This document shows positions 26,716-36,252 of a stretch of DNA of 64,000 bases, piece after piece (within the stretch, counting starts at the first letter, position 1; each line of letters starts with the position of its first letter). Below the pieces are notes generated by a model. That model searched no databases. It saw only the letters and a program-made list of their open reading frames with translations, and had not been told where the DNA came from. The position numbers were made by a program, and so were the translations under genes. The stretch spans positions 1,674,001-1,738,000 of the forward strand of contig NZ_OX458331.1 in NCBI RefSeq assembly GCF_949769285.1. The letters run 5' to 3'. The stretch comes from Anaerococcus sp. Marseille-Q7828 (lineage in GTDB: Bacteria; Bacillota; Clostridia; Tissierellales; Peptoniphilaceae).

Positions 26716-28083
26716 CTAAACAAATTTTCTTTCAATAAATTCTCCCATACCTTCTTTGCAATAGTATCCATCCGGATCTAAAAGGACATCTCCTTTAAAG
26801 ATTAGGGTGTTTAATTTATAAGCAGTCTCAAATCCTTCATAAGTTGTATAATCACAAGCTGAGTGTCTATTTTCTTGGCTAATTGTATATGATTTTTTAT
26901 CAAATATAGCTATATCTGCATCTTTTCCAATTTCAATTGATCCTTTTTTGTAAGCAAGGCCAAATATTCTAGCAGGATTTTTACAAAGTAGATCAATGAG
27001 TCTATCTAGGCCAATGCCCCTTTTGAGACCTTGGGTCAATACCACTTCCATCCTCTCCTCAACACCTGGAATTCCACCAGGAGCATCAAAGAAATTATCC
27101 TTATATGGCAGTTTCTCCGATTCGTAGAAAAATGGGCAATGGTCAGTTGCTATTACATCTACTATCCCATCTTCTATAGCTTCCCATAGACCTTCCACGT
27201 CTTCTTTTTTCCTAAGTGGTGGAGCGCATATGTATTTGACTCCTTCTGCATTGCCCCCTTCTAGATACTTTTCTTCACTGTAGGTCAAGTATTGGGTACA
27301 GGTCTCGCAATATAAGTTTTCAACTCCCCTTGATCTGGCCCTTCTAATCTCATCTACTCCAAGCTTTGTTGAAGTATGAACAATATAAAGTTTTGGATAT
27401 CCTGCAACTTCACTAAGGTAAATCAGACGGTTTATTGCTTCTGCTTCTGACTCAGCAGGTCTTGTCTTTGCATGATAGATTGGATCAAGATTTCCTTTTA
27501 TCTTTTCTTCATCGCGAAGTTCTTTTATCATCCCATCATTTTCACAATGAACACAAACAACCGTTCCTGTTTCTTTGGCCTTTTTTAGGATTTTTAATAT
27601 ACTATCGTCATCCAGCTTACCGCCATAGGTTGTATAGATTTTGGTTGATACAATACCTTTTTTGTAAAGCTCATACATTTCTTCTAAAATCTTTTCACTT
27701 GCATTTTGGATGGCACCGTGAAAAGAGTAGTCAATTACAGCATGTCCATGAGCCATCTTGTGATATTTATCAATCATATCAGATACCAAGGAATCCTTTT
27801 CCCCAAAGGCAATGTGATCAACTATTGAAGTTGTTCCCCCAAAGCTTGCTGCCCTAGTTCCTGTATAAAAATCGTCAATTGATATAAACTTACCTAAGTC
27901 AAGAGAAAAGTGAGTATGAACATCAACTCCTCCTGGTGTTATGACCTTATCTTTTGCATCTATTATCTTATCAGCTTCACAAGATAAATTTTTACCAATT
28001 TGACTAATCTTGCCATCTTTTATAAAAATATCTGATAAATTTTCATTTGAATTAAGTTTTGCGTTTTTAATCAGTAGTGACAT
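26716..28083 (-). CDS. Dihydropyrimidinase/hydantoinase-type hydrolase (HyuA/YgeZ-like)
   Basis: Cytosolic cyclic amidohydrolase. The binuclear metal site is complete: HTH in GVDVHTHFSL, the carbamylated Lys in STKIYTTYGG, His in VCVHCEND and IVHTST, and Asp in ATDHCPF. Length 455 is typical. It resembles the hydantoinase-like protein that accompanies ssnA, ygeW and ygeX in purine clusters, where it is thought to open an imidazole- or ureido-type ring intermediate. The exact substrate is not known. AGGAGG precedes the ATG. Sits between the xanthine dehydrogenase subunit genes and the selenium-dependent enzyme. Confidence 0.9.
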   Translation of the reverse strand: MSLLIKNAKLNSNENLSDIFIKDGKISQIGKNLSCEADKIIDAKDKVITPGGVDVHTHFSLDLGKFISIDDFYTGTRAASFGGTTSIVDHIAFGEKDSLVSDMIDKYHKMAHGHAVIDYSFHGAIQNASEKILEEMYELYKKGIVSTKIYTTYGGKLDDDSILKILKKAKETGTVVCVHCENDGMIKELRDEEKIKGNLDPIYHAKTRPAESEAEAINRLIYLSEVAGYPKLYIVHTSTKLGVDEIRRARSRGVENLYCETCTQYLTYSEEKYLEGGNAEGVKYICAPPLRKKEDVEGLWEAIEDGIVDVIATDHCPFFYESEKLPYKDNFFDAPGGIPGVEERMEVVLTQGLKRGIGLDRLIDLLCKNPARIFGLAYKKGSIEIGKDADIAIFDKKSYTISQENRHSACDYTTYEGFETAYKLNTLIFKGDVLLDPDGYYCKEGMGEFIERKFV

Positions 28084-28119
28084 AATTCCTCCTGATATGT
28101 AATATATTACCCATTTTCA

Positions 28120-28157
28120 AGATTAAGCACTCAACTAAGAGTGCTAATTATTAATCT
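28120..28157 (-). other. Intercistronic hairpin overlapping a stop codon
   Basis: AGATTAA, a four-to-five-base bulge, TAGCACTC, a six-base loop and GAGTGCTTAATCT on the minus strand. No T run follows, so it is more likely an RNA-stability or attenuation element than a full terminator. Confidence 0.45.
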
Positions 28158-28762
28158 TTAATTTGTGGATCGTGGTATCTGTTGTCTTCTTCAATAGCCT
28201 TATCGGTTTCAAGGTCTAGGTTTCTGCTTGCTATTTCAACTTCAATAGCATCTTCAACAGCCCTAAAAATATTTTCATAGCCTGTACAACGACACATATT
28301 TCCAGCAAGTAATACCTTTAGTTCATCTCTCGAGTATCTTTTGCCTCTTTGAACTATTTCTGTTGCTGTAATAATAAAGCCTGGTGTACAAAATCCACAT
28401 TGTACTGCTGCATGGTCTATAAAAGCTTGTTGGATTATAGAAATCGATCCATCACTTGCCATAAGACCCTCAGTTGTCCATAGGTCTTTGCCATCAGCCC
28501 ATATTGCTAAGTATAAGCAAGAATCAACGCTTTTACCATCTATAAGGACTGAGCAAGCTCCACACTCTCCAACTTCACACCCTTTTTTTACAGATGTAAG
28601 ACCCATATCTTTTCTCAAAAAGTCTGTAAGAGACGCTCTTTTGTCTACCATTTTTTCTACTGGTATGCCATTGATGGTGCAAGATATTTTTTTAAACTCT
28701 GGTTTTTGATAAGTTAATTCAACTTCTTTAGGTGCAAATGGACCATATTCTCTACTATGCAT
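28151..28762 (-). CDS. Xanthine dehydrogenase Fe-S subunit
   Basis: Small subunit with two [2Fe-2S] clusters. First cluster: CEVGECGAC with a following Cys; second: CGFCTPG and CRCTGY. The N-terminal extension of about 25 residues has no known function. It passes electrons from the Mo subunit to the FAD subunit of a three-gene xanthine dehydrogenase. Overlaps the FAD subunit gene by eight bases. Confidence 0.93.
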   Translation of the reverse strand: MHSREYGPFAPKEVELTYQKPEFKKISCTINGIPVEKMVDKRASLTDFLRKDMGLTSVKKGCEVGECGACSVLIDGKSVDSCLYLAIWADGKDLWTTEGLMASDGSISIIQQAFIDHAAVQCGFCTPGFIITATEIVQRGKRYSRDELKVLLAGNMCRCTGYENIFRAVEDAIEVEIASRNLDLETDKAIEEDNRYHDPQIKD

Positions 28763-29639
28763 TGATTAGTCCTTTCTTTTTTTCTAAGCACTCTTTTAAA
28801 CTTCTGACACAAATTTCATATAAGACTTGGATTCTCATCTCTTTTGAGGCCCTCCAAGAATCTCTTGGACATAGCTCTTCTAGGGCCAGTTTTGCAAAAC
28901 CTTTTATGTTTTCGTCGTTTAATTCCTTGCCTTTATATGCTTTTTCTGCTCCATATACTCTTACTGGAGTAGATGCTGCTACACCATAGCAAGCCTTTAT
29001 TTCTTCAATTGTTAAATCATCATTTAGCTTAACATTTACTGCACATGAGCTTGTTGCAATGTCCATAGCATTTCTCATGGCATATTTGTAGTAGTAACCA
29101 AGGTATGAGTCATAATTTTCTTTAGTTATTCTAAATCCTGTTACAAATTCACCCTCTTTTAGGTCAACTTGGCCAAAAGATATATAGAATTCTGTTATAG
29201 GCACTTCTCTTTGCCCCTCTGGACCTGCTATCATAACTATTGCATCAAGGGTGAATAAGCAAGGAGCGCTATCAGCTGATGGTGCTGCATTACATACATT
29301 TCCACCAATGGTTGCTGCATTTCTAAGCTGTGGTCCACCTGCAGTAAGAACTGCCTTTGCTAATTGTGGGACTCTTTCTTTTATGATTGGATCTTCAGCA
29401 ATTTTTGTAAATGTATTTAAGGCTCCAATCTTGATAGATTCATCTTCTAAAAGTTCAATTTTTCTTAGCTCATCAATGTAGTGAATGGATAAGAGTTTGC
29501 TATCGGACATCTTTCCATCTCTTATCTTTACTAAAACATCGGTTCCACCTGCAATAATCCTAAGCTCAGGGTCTTCTTTTAGTTTATCTATGGCTTCTTT
29601 TACTGTATAAGCTTCATCTATACTTTTTATATCATACAT
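28755..29639 (-). CDS. Xanthine dehydrogenase FAD subunit
   Basis: FAD-binding middle subunit of the molybdenum hydroxylase. Family motifs: IIAGGTDVLVKIRDGK (FAD phosphate), then ATIGGNVCNAAPSADSAPCL, and the C-terminal CO-dehydrogenase-flavoprotein-like domain. Carries electrons to NAD+ or another acceptor. It may also serve the fused selenium-dependent enzyme, which has no FAD domain of its own. Length 294 fits. Confidence 0.93.
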   Translation of the reverse strand: MYDIKSIDEAYTVKEAIDKLKEDPELRIIAGGTDVLVKIRDGKMSDSKLLSIHYIDELRKIELLEDESIKIGALNTFTKIAEDPIIKERVPQLAKAVLTAGGPQLRNAATIGGNVCNAAPSADSAPCLFTLDAIVMIAGPEGQREVPITEFYISFGQVDLKEGEFVTGFRITKENYDSYLGYYYKYAMRNAMDIATSSCAVNVKLNDDLTIEEIKACYGVAASTPVRVYGAEKAYKGKELNDENIKGFAKLALEELCPRDSWRASKEMRIQVLYEICVRSLKECLEKKKGLINA

Positions 29640-29650
29640 AAATGTCCCTC

Positions 29651-31945
29651 CTATAAGTCGTTATCTATCAATCCCTCTTCTTTGAAAGTTGGAATTAATA
29701 AATGAGGAGTTAATGGTAATTTGTTAAAAGAAATTCCAGTCGCATTTAAGACTGCATTTCTTATAGCTGGAGCTGGTGAACAAGTTGGTGGCTCTCCCAA
29801 AGATTTAGTTTGGAAAGGACTTGCTGGTTCATGATTTTCTATGAAATATACTTCCATATCAGGTGTATCAGTTGTTGTAGAAAGTTTATAATCTAATAGG
29901 TTATCATTTAGGGTTGCTCCGCCTTCAGAGTATTTTAATTCTTCTGTCAAAGCATAACCTAAAGCCATAGACATACCACCATGGGCTTGAGCTTCAGCTA
30001 GTTGTGGGTTTATAATTCTACCAGCATCATGGATATTAATAAGTTTTATGACTTTCACTTTGCCAAGAGGAATGTCAACTTCAACTTCAGCAAAGCTAGC
30101 ACCAAAAGAATATGCATTGGTTCTAACTGTATGAGTTGTCTCAGCTGTAAGGTGTTGGGCATTTTCCTTAAGAGTATATAAAGATTCTGTGGCAAGCTCT
30201 TCCATTGTGAGGAGGACTCTACCATCTGTTGTTCTAATAATCTTACTATCTACAAGATCTAAGTTTGCTGGGGTAATCCTTGTTTGTAGGTAGGCTTGGT
30301 TTAGTATTTTTTCTTTTAATTCATGGGCAGTTTTTGTGATAGCAAAACTTGCCATATATGTTTGACGAGATGCGTATGCACCTTGCCCAAATGGAGCAAC
30401 ATCAGTATCCTGAGTACTTATGATATGGATATCTTTTATATTCATTCCTAGGGCATCTGCAGCCATTTGAGTAAATACTGTATCAGCACCTTGGCCAATT
30501 TCTGTTTCTGCTAATTGAAGACTTACAGAACCATCTTCAGCAACTATCATCCTACAAGAAGATGTCTCAAGGGATATAGGATAAACTCCCGTGTTATACC
30601 AGTAGACTGCACATCCTACTCCACGTCTTACATCTCCACTTTGGTCCTTGTATGCTTCCTTCTTCTTCCAATAATCCATTTTTTCAGCACCTAAGTCTAG
30701 GCATTGTCTGAATGAATCGTAATAGTTTTCGTTGTGTGAGAAAGGATCCACATAACCTTGTGGCATAACATTATTATATTTTAATTCTAGTGGGTCTACT
30801 CCAAGAGCCTTTGCTATATCGTCATGGTGGGCCTCGTAGGCAAACATAGCTTGAGGTATACCATAACCTCGCATAGCTCCTGCAGCTGGTAGGTTTGTAT
30901 AAACAGTATAAGCTTCAGCTTTTATATTATCACAAGGATATAATTGGTGGAAGCAATTTAGACCTTTGGATGCTATAGAGTGTCCATGTGAAGCGTATCC
31001 ACCATTATTTGAGTACATTTGCATCTCTCTTGCTGCAAATGTTCCATCTTTCCTTACATAGGAAACTATATGAAATTTGATAGAGTGTCTAGTTCTTGTT
31101 GATACGAAAGTTTCTTCACGACTTGGGAGTATTTTTACCGGATGACCCCCTACTTGTGTTGTCAAAAATGCACAAAGTGGTTCGTAAAGTGCGTCTTGTT
31201 TGTTGCCAAAACCTCCGCCTATGTATGGTTTAACTAGTTTTATCTTTCCCCAACCTATACCAAGGGCTTGACCAATTACTCTCCTTACAATATGAGGTAA
31301 CTGAGTAGATGCTACTACCACGATTTTTCCTGCCTCTTCGTATGCATAGACATCTGGATTTTCTAGGTGGGCGTGTTGAACTACAGGAGTATCATACCAG
31401 CCCTCTACTTTGATAAGACCCTCTTCTTTGATAGCCTCATCAAAATCACCTCTTATATTTGTAGTATGTTTTAATATATTATTCGGGTTCTCATCATGGA
31501 TAAGGACTTTGGAATTTTCCATTGAGTCAAAGACATCAAAGTGAGCATCATACTCTTCATAGCTTACTTTGATACGCTTACTAGCTTCTAAGCAAGCTAC
31601 TTCATCAAGGCCTATAACAACAGCAATTTCATCGCCAATATATCTTACGTGTTCATTTAAAAGTTTCCTATCCGCTATATCTTGGTGTTCTTTTTCAGTT
31701 GACCACGGGTGGCCAGCTGTTGGAAATGTATGTTTTGGCACATCAAAACAAGTGACAATTTTCACTACACCAGGAACTTTCATAGCCTCACTTGTATCTA
31801 TCTCTTTAACTCTACCGTGAGCAATTTTCGAATGGATAATTTTGCTTGCATATGCTTCTTTTGGGATAAGATCTTCGGTAAATTTTGCCCTACCTGTTAC
31901 CTTATCAAAAGCATCAACTCTTTTAACGCTTTCTCCTACGTACAT
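29651..31945 (-). CDS. Xanthine dehydrogenase molybdenum subunit
   Basis: Large subunit (764 residues) that binds the molybdenum cofactor and hydroxylates purines. Motifs: VGESVKRVDAFDKVTGRAKF at the start, YIGGGFGNKQD, GAMRGYGIPQ, TEIGQGADTVFTQM, GQGAYASRQTY and SLGEPPT, where the Glu is the catalytic base. First gene of the operon, preceded by an extended -10 promoter just after the permease gene. Whether it acts on xanthine, hypoxanthine or another purine cannot be told from sequence. Confidence 0.9.
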   Translation of the reverse strand: MYVGESVKRVDAFDKVTGRAKFTEDLIPKEAYASKIIHSKIAHGRVKEIDTSEAMKVPGVVKIVTCFDVPKHTFPTAGHPWSTEKEHQDIADRKLLNEHVRYIGDEIAVVIGLDEVACLEASKRIKVSYEEYDAHFDVFDSMENSKVLIHDENPNNILKHTTNIRGDFDEAIKEEGLIKVEGWYDTPVVQHAHLENPDVYAYEEAGKIVVVASTQLPHIVRRVIGQALGIGWGKIKLVKPYIGGGFGNKQDALYEPLCAFLTTQVGGHPVKILPSREETFVSTRTRHSIKFHIVSYVRKDGTFAAREMQMYSNNGGYASHGHSIASKGLNCFHQLYPCDNIKAEAYTVYTNLPAAGAMRGYGIPQAMFAYEAHHDDIAKALGVDPLELKYNNVMPQGYVDPFSHNENYYDSFRQCLDLGAEKMDYWKKKEAYKDQSGDVRRGVGCAVYWYNTGVYPISLETSSCRMIVAEDGSVSLQLAETEIGQGADTVFTQMAADALGMNIKDIHIISTQDTDVAPFGQGAYASRQTYMASFAITKTAHELKEKILNQAYLQTRITPANLDLVDSKIIRTTDGRVLLTMEELATESLYTLKENAQHLTAETTHTVRTNAYSFGASFAEVEVDIPLGKVKVIKLINIHDAGRIINPQLAEAQAHGGMSMALGYALTEELKYSEGGATLNDNLLDYKLSTTTDTPDMEVYFIENHEPASPFQTKSLGEPPTCSPAPAIRNAVLNATGISFNKLPLTPHLLIPTFKEEGLIDNDL

Positions 31946-31991
31946 CAGTTTTCCTTTCCTAAAATCCTTTGTAAGCGATTTATGTATTTTT

Positions 31992-32000
31992 ATTATAACA
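31992..32000 (-). promoter_or_regulatory. Extended -10 promoter of the xanthine dehydrogenase operon
   Basis: Minus-strand TGTTATAAT, about 50 bases upstream of the start codon. The -35 region is weak (TTAATT at 17 bases). It would allow this operon to be transcribed separately from the permease genes. Confidence 0.5.
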
Positions 32001-32008
32001 TAAAATCT

Positions 32009-33382
32009 TTATCCAATTAAGCTTTCACCAGTTTGTTTATCTTCTTCTTTTTCTGGGATTATTATGTTCATAAGTACTGCAGAAATAGCAGCTAGAACTA
32101 CTGGAGAAGCACCTATTGCAACTTCGAGGCTATTTGGCATAAATGATACGCCTGCTGCATTAGCAGCTGTAACTACGGTTGTAAAACCAAAGCCTATAGC
32201 TACAGATACTCCAACTATAGAAGTGTTTCTAAGTGTAAGTGGTTGGTTAGCAATCATGCGGATACCATTCATAGTAATTGCAGCAAAAATAGAAAGGGTT
32301 GCTCCGCCAATTACCGGCGCTGGTATTGATGTTAAAAACGCTGAAAGTTTTGGGAAGAGTCCTGCTACTAGAATTATTATAGCAGCCTGTGTAAATACTT
32401 TTTTATTTATCACTTTGTTAATTGAAACAATGCCTGCGTTTTGAGAAAATGTAGCTGTTGGTAGTGTTCCAATTAGTGTTCCTATTATGTTTGCAACACC
32501 AAAACCTATGATGCCACCTCGAAGTTCTTTCTCAGTTGGAACCCTATCCATGCCACCAATGGTTGTAGAGCTCATATCTCCTATGCCTTCTATGGCTGTT
32601 ACTATAAAGATAATTACAAATGAAGCTATTGCTGATCCATTAAACTTTATACCAAAGTGCATTGGCTTAATTAGTGAAAACATTGGTGCTGTGCTTACTG
32701 ATGATAAATCAACCATCTTAAAGAAAAATGAAACTATGTAACCTACAATCATTGCAAGCAAGACTGAGGCTAGTTTGGAAAATCCTTTACCAAAATGTGT
32801 AAAACCAATATTTGCTATGAGTGTAATAACTGCTACTAACCAATATTGCCAAGATCCCCAGCCTGCCATGGTTAGGTCTCCTCCGCCACCCATATTTTGG
32901 ATAGCAACAGGATATAAGGATAGACCTATGCACAAAACTACTGTCCCTGATACTAGTGGTGGGAAATATGGAAGTATGTATTTTAGTCCATAACCAAATA
33001 CTATAGAAGCGATAGCCCCTATTAATTGGGACCCTAGTATTATAGCTATAATGTTTTTAGGACCTAAATCTTGGTATTGGCCGCCTAAGGCTAGCATTGT
33101 TGGAATATAAGCAAAACTAACACCATAAATCATAGGGAGACGAGAGCCTATTTTACCTATTGGATATAGCATCAAGAGTGTTGTTAAAGCAGAGCTTATT
33201 AGTGCCATTTGCACCAATATAGTAGAATCTTCAGCTGATAGGCCTATGGCAGTGGCAAGAATTATTGGAGGTGCTATACAACCTGCAATCATTGCTATTA
33301 CGTGTTGTAGGGCCAATGGAAAAGATTCCTTATTAGAAACTGCGGCTTCGTATTTAAATAAGTTATTATATGTATCTGACAT
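32009..33382 (-). CDS. NCS2-family purine permease (1)
   Basis: Multi-pass carrier of the nucleobase-cation-symporter-2 family, which imports xanthine, uric acid or uracil with protons or sodium. Signature elements: ALQHVIAMIAG in TM1, the GGMDRVPTEKELRGG loop and the FSQNAGIVSINK stretch after TM9. About 12-14 hydrophobic segments can be counted. Related to the second permease encoded immediately upstream, so the two are either paralogues with different substrates or a tandem duplication. Location between ssnA and xanthine dehydrogenase supports purine uptake. Confidence 0.9.
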   Translation of the reverse strand: MSDTYNNLFKYEAAVSNKESFPLALQHVIAMIAGCIAPPIILATAIGLSAEDSTILVQMALISSALTTLLMLYPIGKIGSRLPMIYGVSFAYIPTMLALGGQYQDLGPKNIIAIILGSQLIGAIASIVFGYGLKYILPYFPPLVSGTVVLCIGLSLYPVAIQNMGGGGDLTMAGWGSWQYWLVAVITLIANIGFTHFGKGFSKLASVLLAMIVGYIVSFFFKMVDLSSVSTAPMFSLIKPMHFGIKFNGSAIASFVIIFIVTAIEGIGDMSSTTIGGMDRVPTEKELRGGIIGFGVANIIGTLIGTLPTATFSQNAGIVSINKVINKKVFTQAAIIILVAGLFPKLSAFLTSIPAPVIGGATLSIFAAITMNGIRMIANQPLTLRNTSIVGVSVAIGFGFTTVVTAANAAGVSFMPNSLEVAIGASPVVLAAISAVLMNIIIPEKEEDKQTGESLIG

Positions 33383-33444
33383 CTCTGACTCCCTTTTATT
33401 AAAGATAATGTGGCCACCTTAAATCAGGTGGCCTATGTTAAGTT

Positions 33445-34824
33445 TTATTTATCCATTTCTCGTCTTTCTTGTTCTTCTTCAGCTATTGTTTTCTTTGGCA
33501 ATATTATATTTAGTAAAAATACAATAAGCGTAGCAAGTACTACTGGTGAAGAAGTAAAGACCATTCTAAACCATTCTGGGAATTTTTCTAAAGCTGTTGG
33601 ATTTAATTGAGTAATACCCATACCAAGAGCTATAGCAAGTCCTGTAATTGTAACGTTTCTAGAGCTCATTTCATCAGAAGTGATAAGTCTCATACCACTC
33701 ATGGTTATTTGAGCAAATACTGTAACTGTAGCTCCACCTATTACAGCTTGTGGAACTGAGAGCATCAATGCTCCAAATTTTGGTATAAATCCAGCTATAA
33801 GGATCATTATAGCAGTTATTTTTAAAACTGCTCTTGAAACAACTTTTGTCAAACTAACAATACCAACATTTTGGCTGTAAGAAGCTGTTGGAAGACCACC
33901 TATAAAGGAAGAAATCATATTTACTAGACCATAAGCCTTAATACCGCCCTCAAGCTCTTCTTCTGTTGGTTGTCTGTTCATACCACCTGCTGTTGTAGAA
34001 GAGAAGTCACCAACTGCTTGGATGGAGTTTACTGTGAACATCACAGCCATTGTAAGACAAGCATCCCAATGGAATTCTAATGAGAATGGCATTATTTGTG
34101 GTACTGTGAACCATGCTGCGTTTGCTAGAGGTTCAAAATTTACAATATCAAAAAATAATGAAGCTATATAACCACCAATAATACCTATTAAAATTGCAGA
34201 TAATTTTATAATTCCCTTACCAAACATATTACAAATCAAAACTATAGCAAGAGTGATTACAGCTACAATCCAGTATTCCATATTTCCTTGATTAGGGTTA
34301 CCATTTCCCCCTGCCATGTAGTTTAGTGCTACCGAATATAAGGATAGACCAATAGTCAAAACTACTGTACCCGATACCATAGGCGGAAAATACTTATAGA
34401 GTCGTTTGATATTCATTCCGACTAAAAACGCAACAATACCACCAATAATTTGTGCTGCAAAAACTGCACCGATACCGTATTTAACGGCAACAGATACAAT
34501 TACAGGTATGTAAGCAAAGGATGTTCCCATTATCATTGGAAGTCTTGAACCAAGTCCAAGCTTAACAATTGGATATAATTGCAAGAAAGTTGCCAGGGCT
34601 GCCACAAACATACCTGCTTGGATAAGATATATCGATTGTTCAGGTGTTAGGGCGTAAGGTGTGTCCTTTAATGTGTTAGTCAGTACTATTGATGGAAGTG
34701 TGTTTCCAACTATCATTGCAAGCAAATGTTGCAAGGCTATTGGAAAAGCTTTTTTAAACTCTGGCTTGCCATCAACATCAAACAGCGATGTGTTAACTGA
34801 CACTTGTTTGTTATCATTTTCCAT
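33445..34824 (-). CDS. NCS2-family purine permease (2)
   Basis: Second NCS2 carrier, with ALQHLLAMIVG in TM1, GGMNRQPTEEELEGG and YSQNVGIVSLTKVVSR, the last closer to xanthine/uric acid carriers than that of permease 1. The N-terminal 30 residues are hydrophilic. Separated from ssnA by a short gap with a hairpin; a TATAAT at about 34847-34852 may give it its own promoter. Substrate can only be assigned as xanthine/urate type. Confidence 0.9.
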   Translation of the reverse strand: MENDNKQVSVNTSLFDVDGKPEFKKAFPIALQHLLAMIVGNTLPSIVLTNTLKDTPYALTPEQSIYLIQAGMFVAALATFLQLYPIVKLGLGSRLPMIMGTSFAYIPVIVSVAVKYGIGAVFAAQIIGGIVAFLVGMNIKRLYKYFPPMVSGTVVLTIGLSLYSVALNYMAGGNGNPNQGNMEYWIVAVITLAIVLICNMFGKGIIKLSAILIGIIGGYIASLFFDIVNFEPLANAAWFTVPQIMPFSLEFHWDACLTMAVMFTVNSIQAVGDFSSTTAGGMNRQPTEEELEGGIKAYGLVNMISSFIGGLPTASYSQNVGIVSLTKVVSRAVLKITAIMILIAGFIPKFGALMLSVPQAVIGGATVTVFAQITMSGMRLITSDEMSSRNVTITGLAIALGMGITQLNPTALEKFPEWFRMVFTSSPVVLATLIVFLLNIILPKKTIAEEEQERREMDK

Positions 34825-34895
34825 AATTCTTCCTTTCTATTTTTTAATTATAAACTATATTGAAAACTTTTTCTATAGTATTATTTATTTATTGG

Positions 34896-34924
34896 AATAG
34901 AGGGCGAATACTGACGCCCCTATT
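34896..34924 (-). terminator. Hairpin after ssnA (weak terminator)
   Basis: On the minus strand AATAGGGGCG pairs with CGCCCTCTATT with one bulge. It overlaps the ssnA stop codon, and the downstream T run is poor. Possibly a partial terminator that lowers expression of the permease genes. Confidence 0.5.
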
Positions 34925-36243
34925 TATAAATTTTTCCAAATTTCTTTTGCTCTTTCTCTTGACTTAGCGTGGATTAAAGCTCTATCTACTCCCAAGATTT
35001 CTCTATCTTTCATTACGAACTTCCCGTTGATTACGGTGTCAGATACGCACTTACCACTTAGACCAAATAGTACATGGCCTCCCCAGTTGTTGGCATTTAG
35101 TGGAGTTACAGGGTCATAGTCAAGTAAGATAATATCTGCATATGCACCGATTTCTATGCGACCAACTGGTCTTTTGAGGTACCTTTCCATAATTAGTGGG
35201 TTGTTTTTAAATTGTAAGTGTAGGGTTTCTGAAAAACCTTTAGTTGGATCAGCACTTTCATGGCTCATTAGTATGTTTGAAACTTTCATAGATTCAAACA
35301 TATCATTAGTATAAGCATCTGTTCCTATACCAACTAAGAGTCCCTTGTCTAAGAAGTCCAAAACTGGAGGAGCACCAACAGCATTGTTCATGTTACTTTC
35401 TGGGTTGAAGATTGCCATGGTGTCATGATGTTTTAAAATACTTATCTCAATTGGATTGATATGAACGTTGTGAACAGCAAGAGTATTTCTAGAAAAGATA
35501 CCAAATCCTTCCAAGCGTTCCACAACTCTTTTTCCATATTTTTCTAAAGTAATCCATTGATCATCAAGGCCCTCAGCAATATGAACGTGATAACCGTCAT
35601 ATAGTCCCTCCATAGCTTGGCTAGATTTTTCTAGAGTTTCATCTGAAACTGTAAATGATGCATGTATACCAAATAGTCCACTTGCCATATCATCTCGTCT
35701 TTGTGCTTCTTTGATCCAATTGATATTTTCTGCTATGCCTAGATCTCTTTTTTCAAGTCCGTCCCTATCTGATACTTCATAGCAAAGGGAAGTTCTTATT
35801 CCAACATCTTTTGCTGCATCTGCAAGGGTAAATAGAGAACCTTCGATGGCATTTGGCCCTGCATGGTGGTCGATTAGAGTGGTCACACCGTTTGAGACCG
35901 ATTCCATATAGGTCACAAGTCCATTTAGTCTCACATCTTCTAAAGTCAAACTCTTATCCAATGCCCACCATTGATTTTCTAAAACGTGGATGAAGTTATC
36001 AGTTGGTTTTGATACACTCATTCCCCTAGCATAGGTTGAGTAAATATGAGAGTGAGCACATATCAAACCTGGCATGATAAGTTTGCCCTTAGCATCAACT
36101 ACTTCTTTATCCGGATATTTTTTTATAATATCATCATATGGACCAACTTCTTTAATAACATTATCTTCAATAACAACAGCTCCATTTTCGTAGAAATTGT
36201 TATCTTTATCATTGGTTATTAGTTTACCACCTGCTATTATCAT
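34924..36243 (-). CDS. ssnA: Aminohydrolase SsnA
   Basis: Metal-dependent amidohydrolase of the SsnA family, found in purine clusters with ygfK and the selenium hydroxylase genes. Metal ligands: CAHSHIYST (HxH), HIAEG, and the Asp in GIGTDAYTND. Length 439 is typical. It is implicated in purine ring degradation; its precise reaction is unsettled. Nine bases downstream of ygfK, so both are on one transcript. Confidence 0.93.
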   Translation of the reverse strand: MIIAGGKLITNDKDNNFYENGAVVIEDNVIKEVGPYDDIIKKYPDKEVVDAKGKLIMPGLICAHSHIYSTYARGMSVSKPTDNFIHVLENQWWALDKSLTLEDVRLNGLVTYMESVSNGVTTLIDHHAGPNAIEGSLFTLADAAKDVGIRTSLCYEVSDRDGLEKRDLGIAENINWIKEAQRRDDMASGLFGIHASFTVSDETLEKSSQAMEGLYDGYHVHIAEGLDDQWITLEKYGKRVVERLEGFGIFSRNTLAVHNVHINPIEISILKHHDTMAIFNPESNMNNAVGAPPVLDFLDKGLLVGIGTDAYTNDMFESMKVSNILMSHESADPTKGFSETLHLQFKNNPLIMERYLKRPVGRIEIGAYADIILLDYDPVTPLNANNWGGHVLFGLSGKCVSDTVINGKFVMKDREILGVDRALIHAKSRERAKEIWKNL

Positions 36244-36252
36244 TACTTACTC

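Noticed and set aside
27435-27857. Open frame antisense to the hydantoinase gene
   Set aside because: Shadow frame rich in Leu, His and Phe, no initiation signal.
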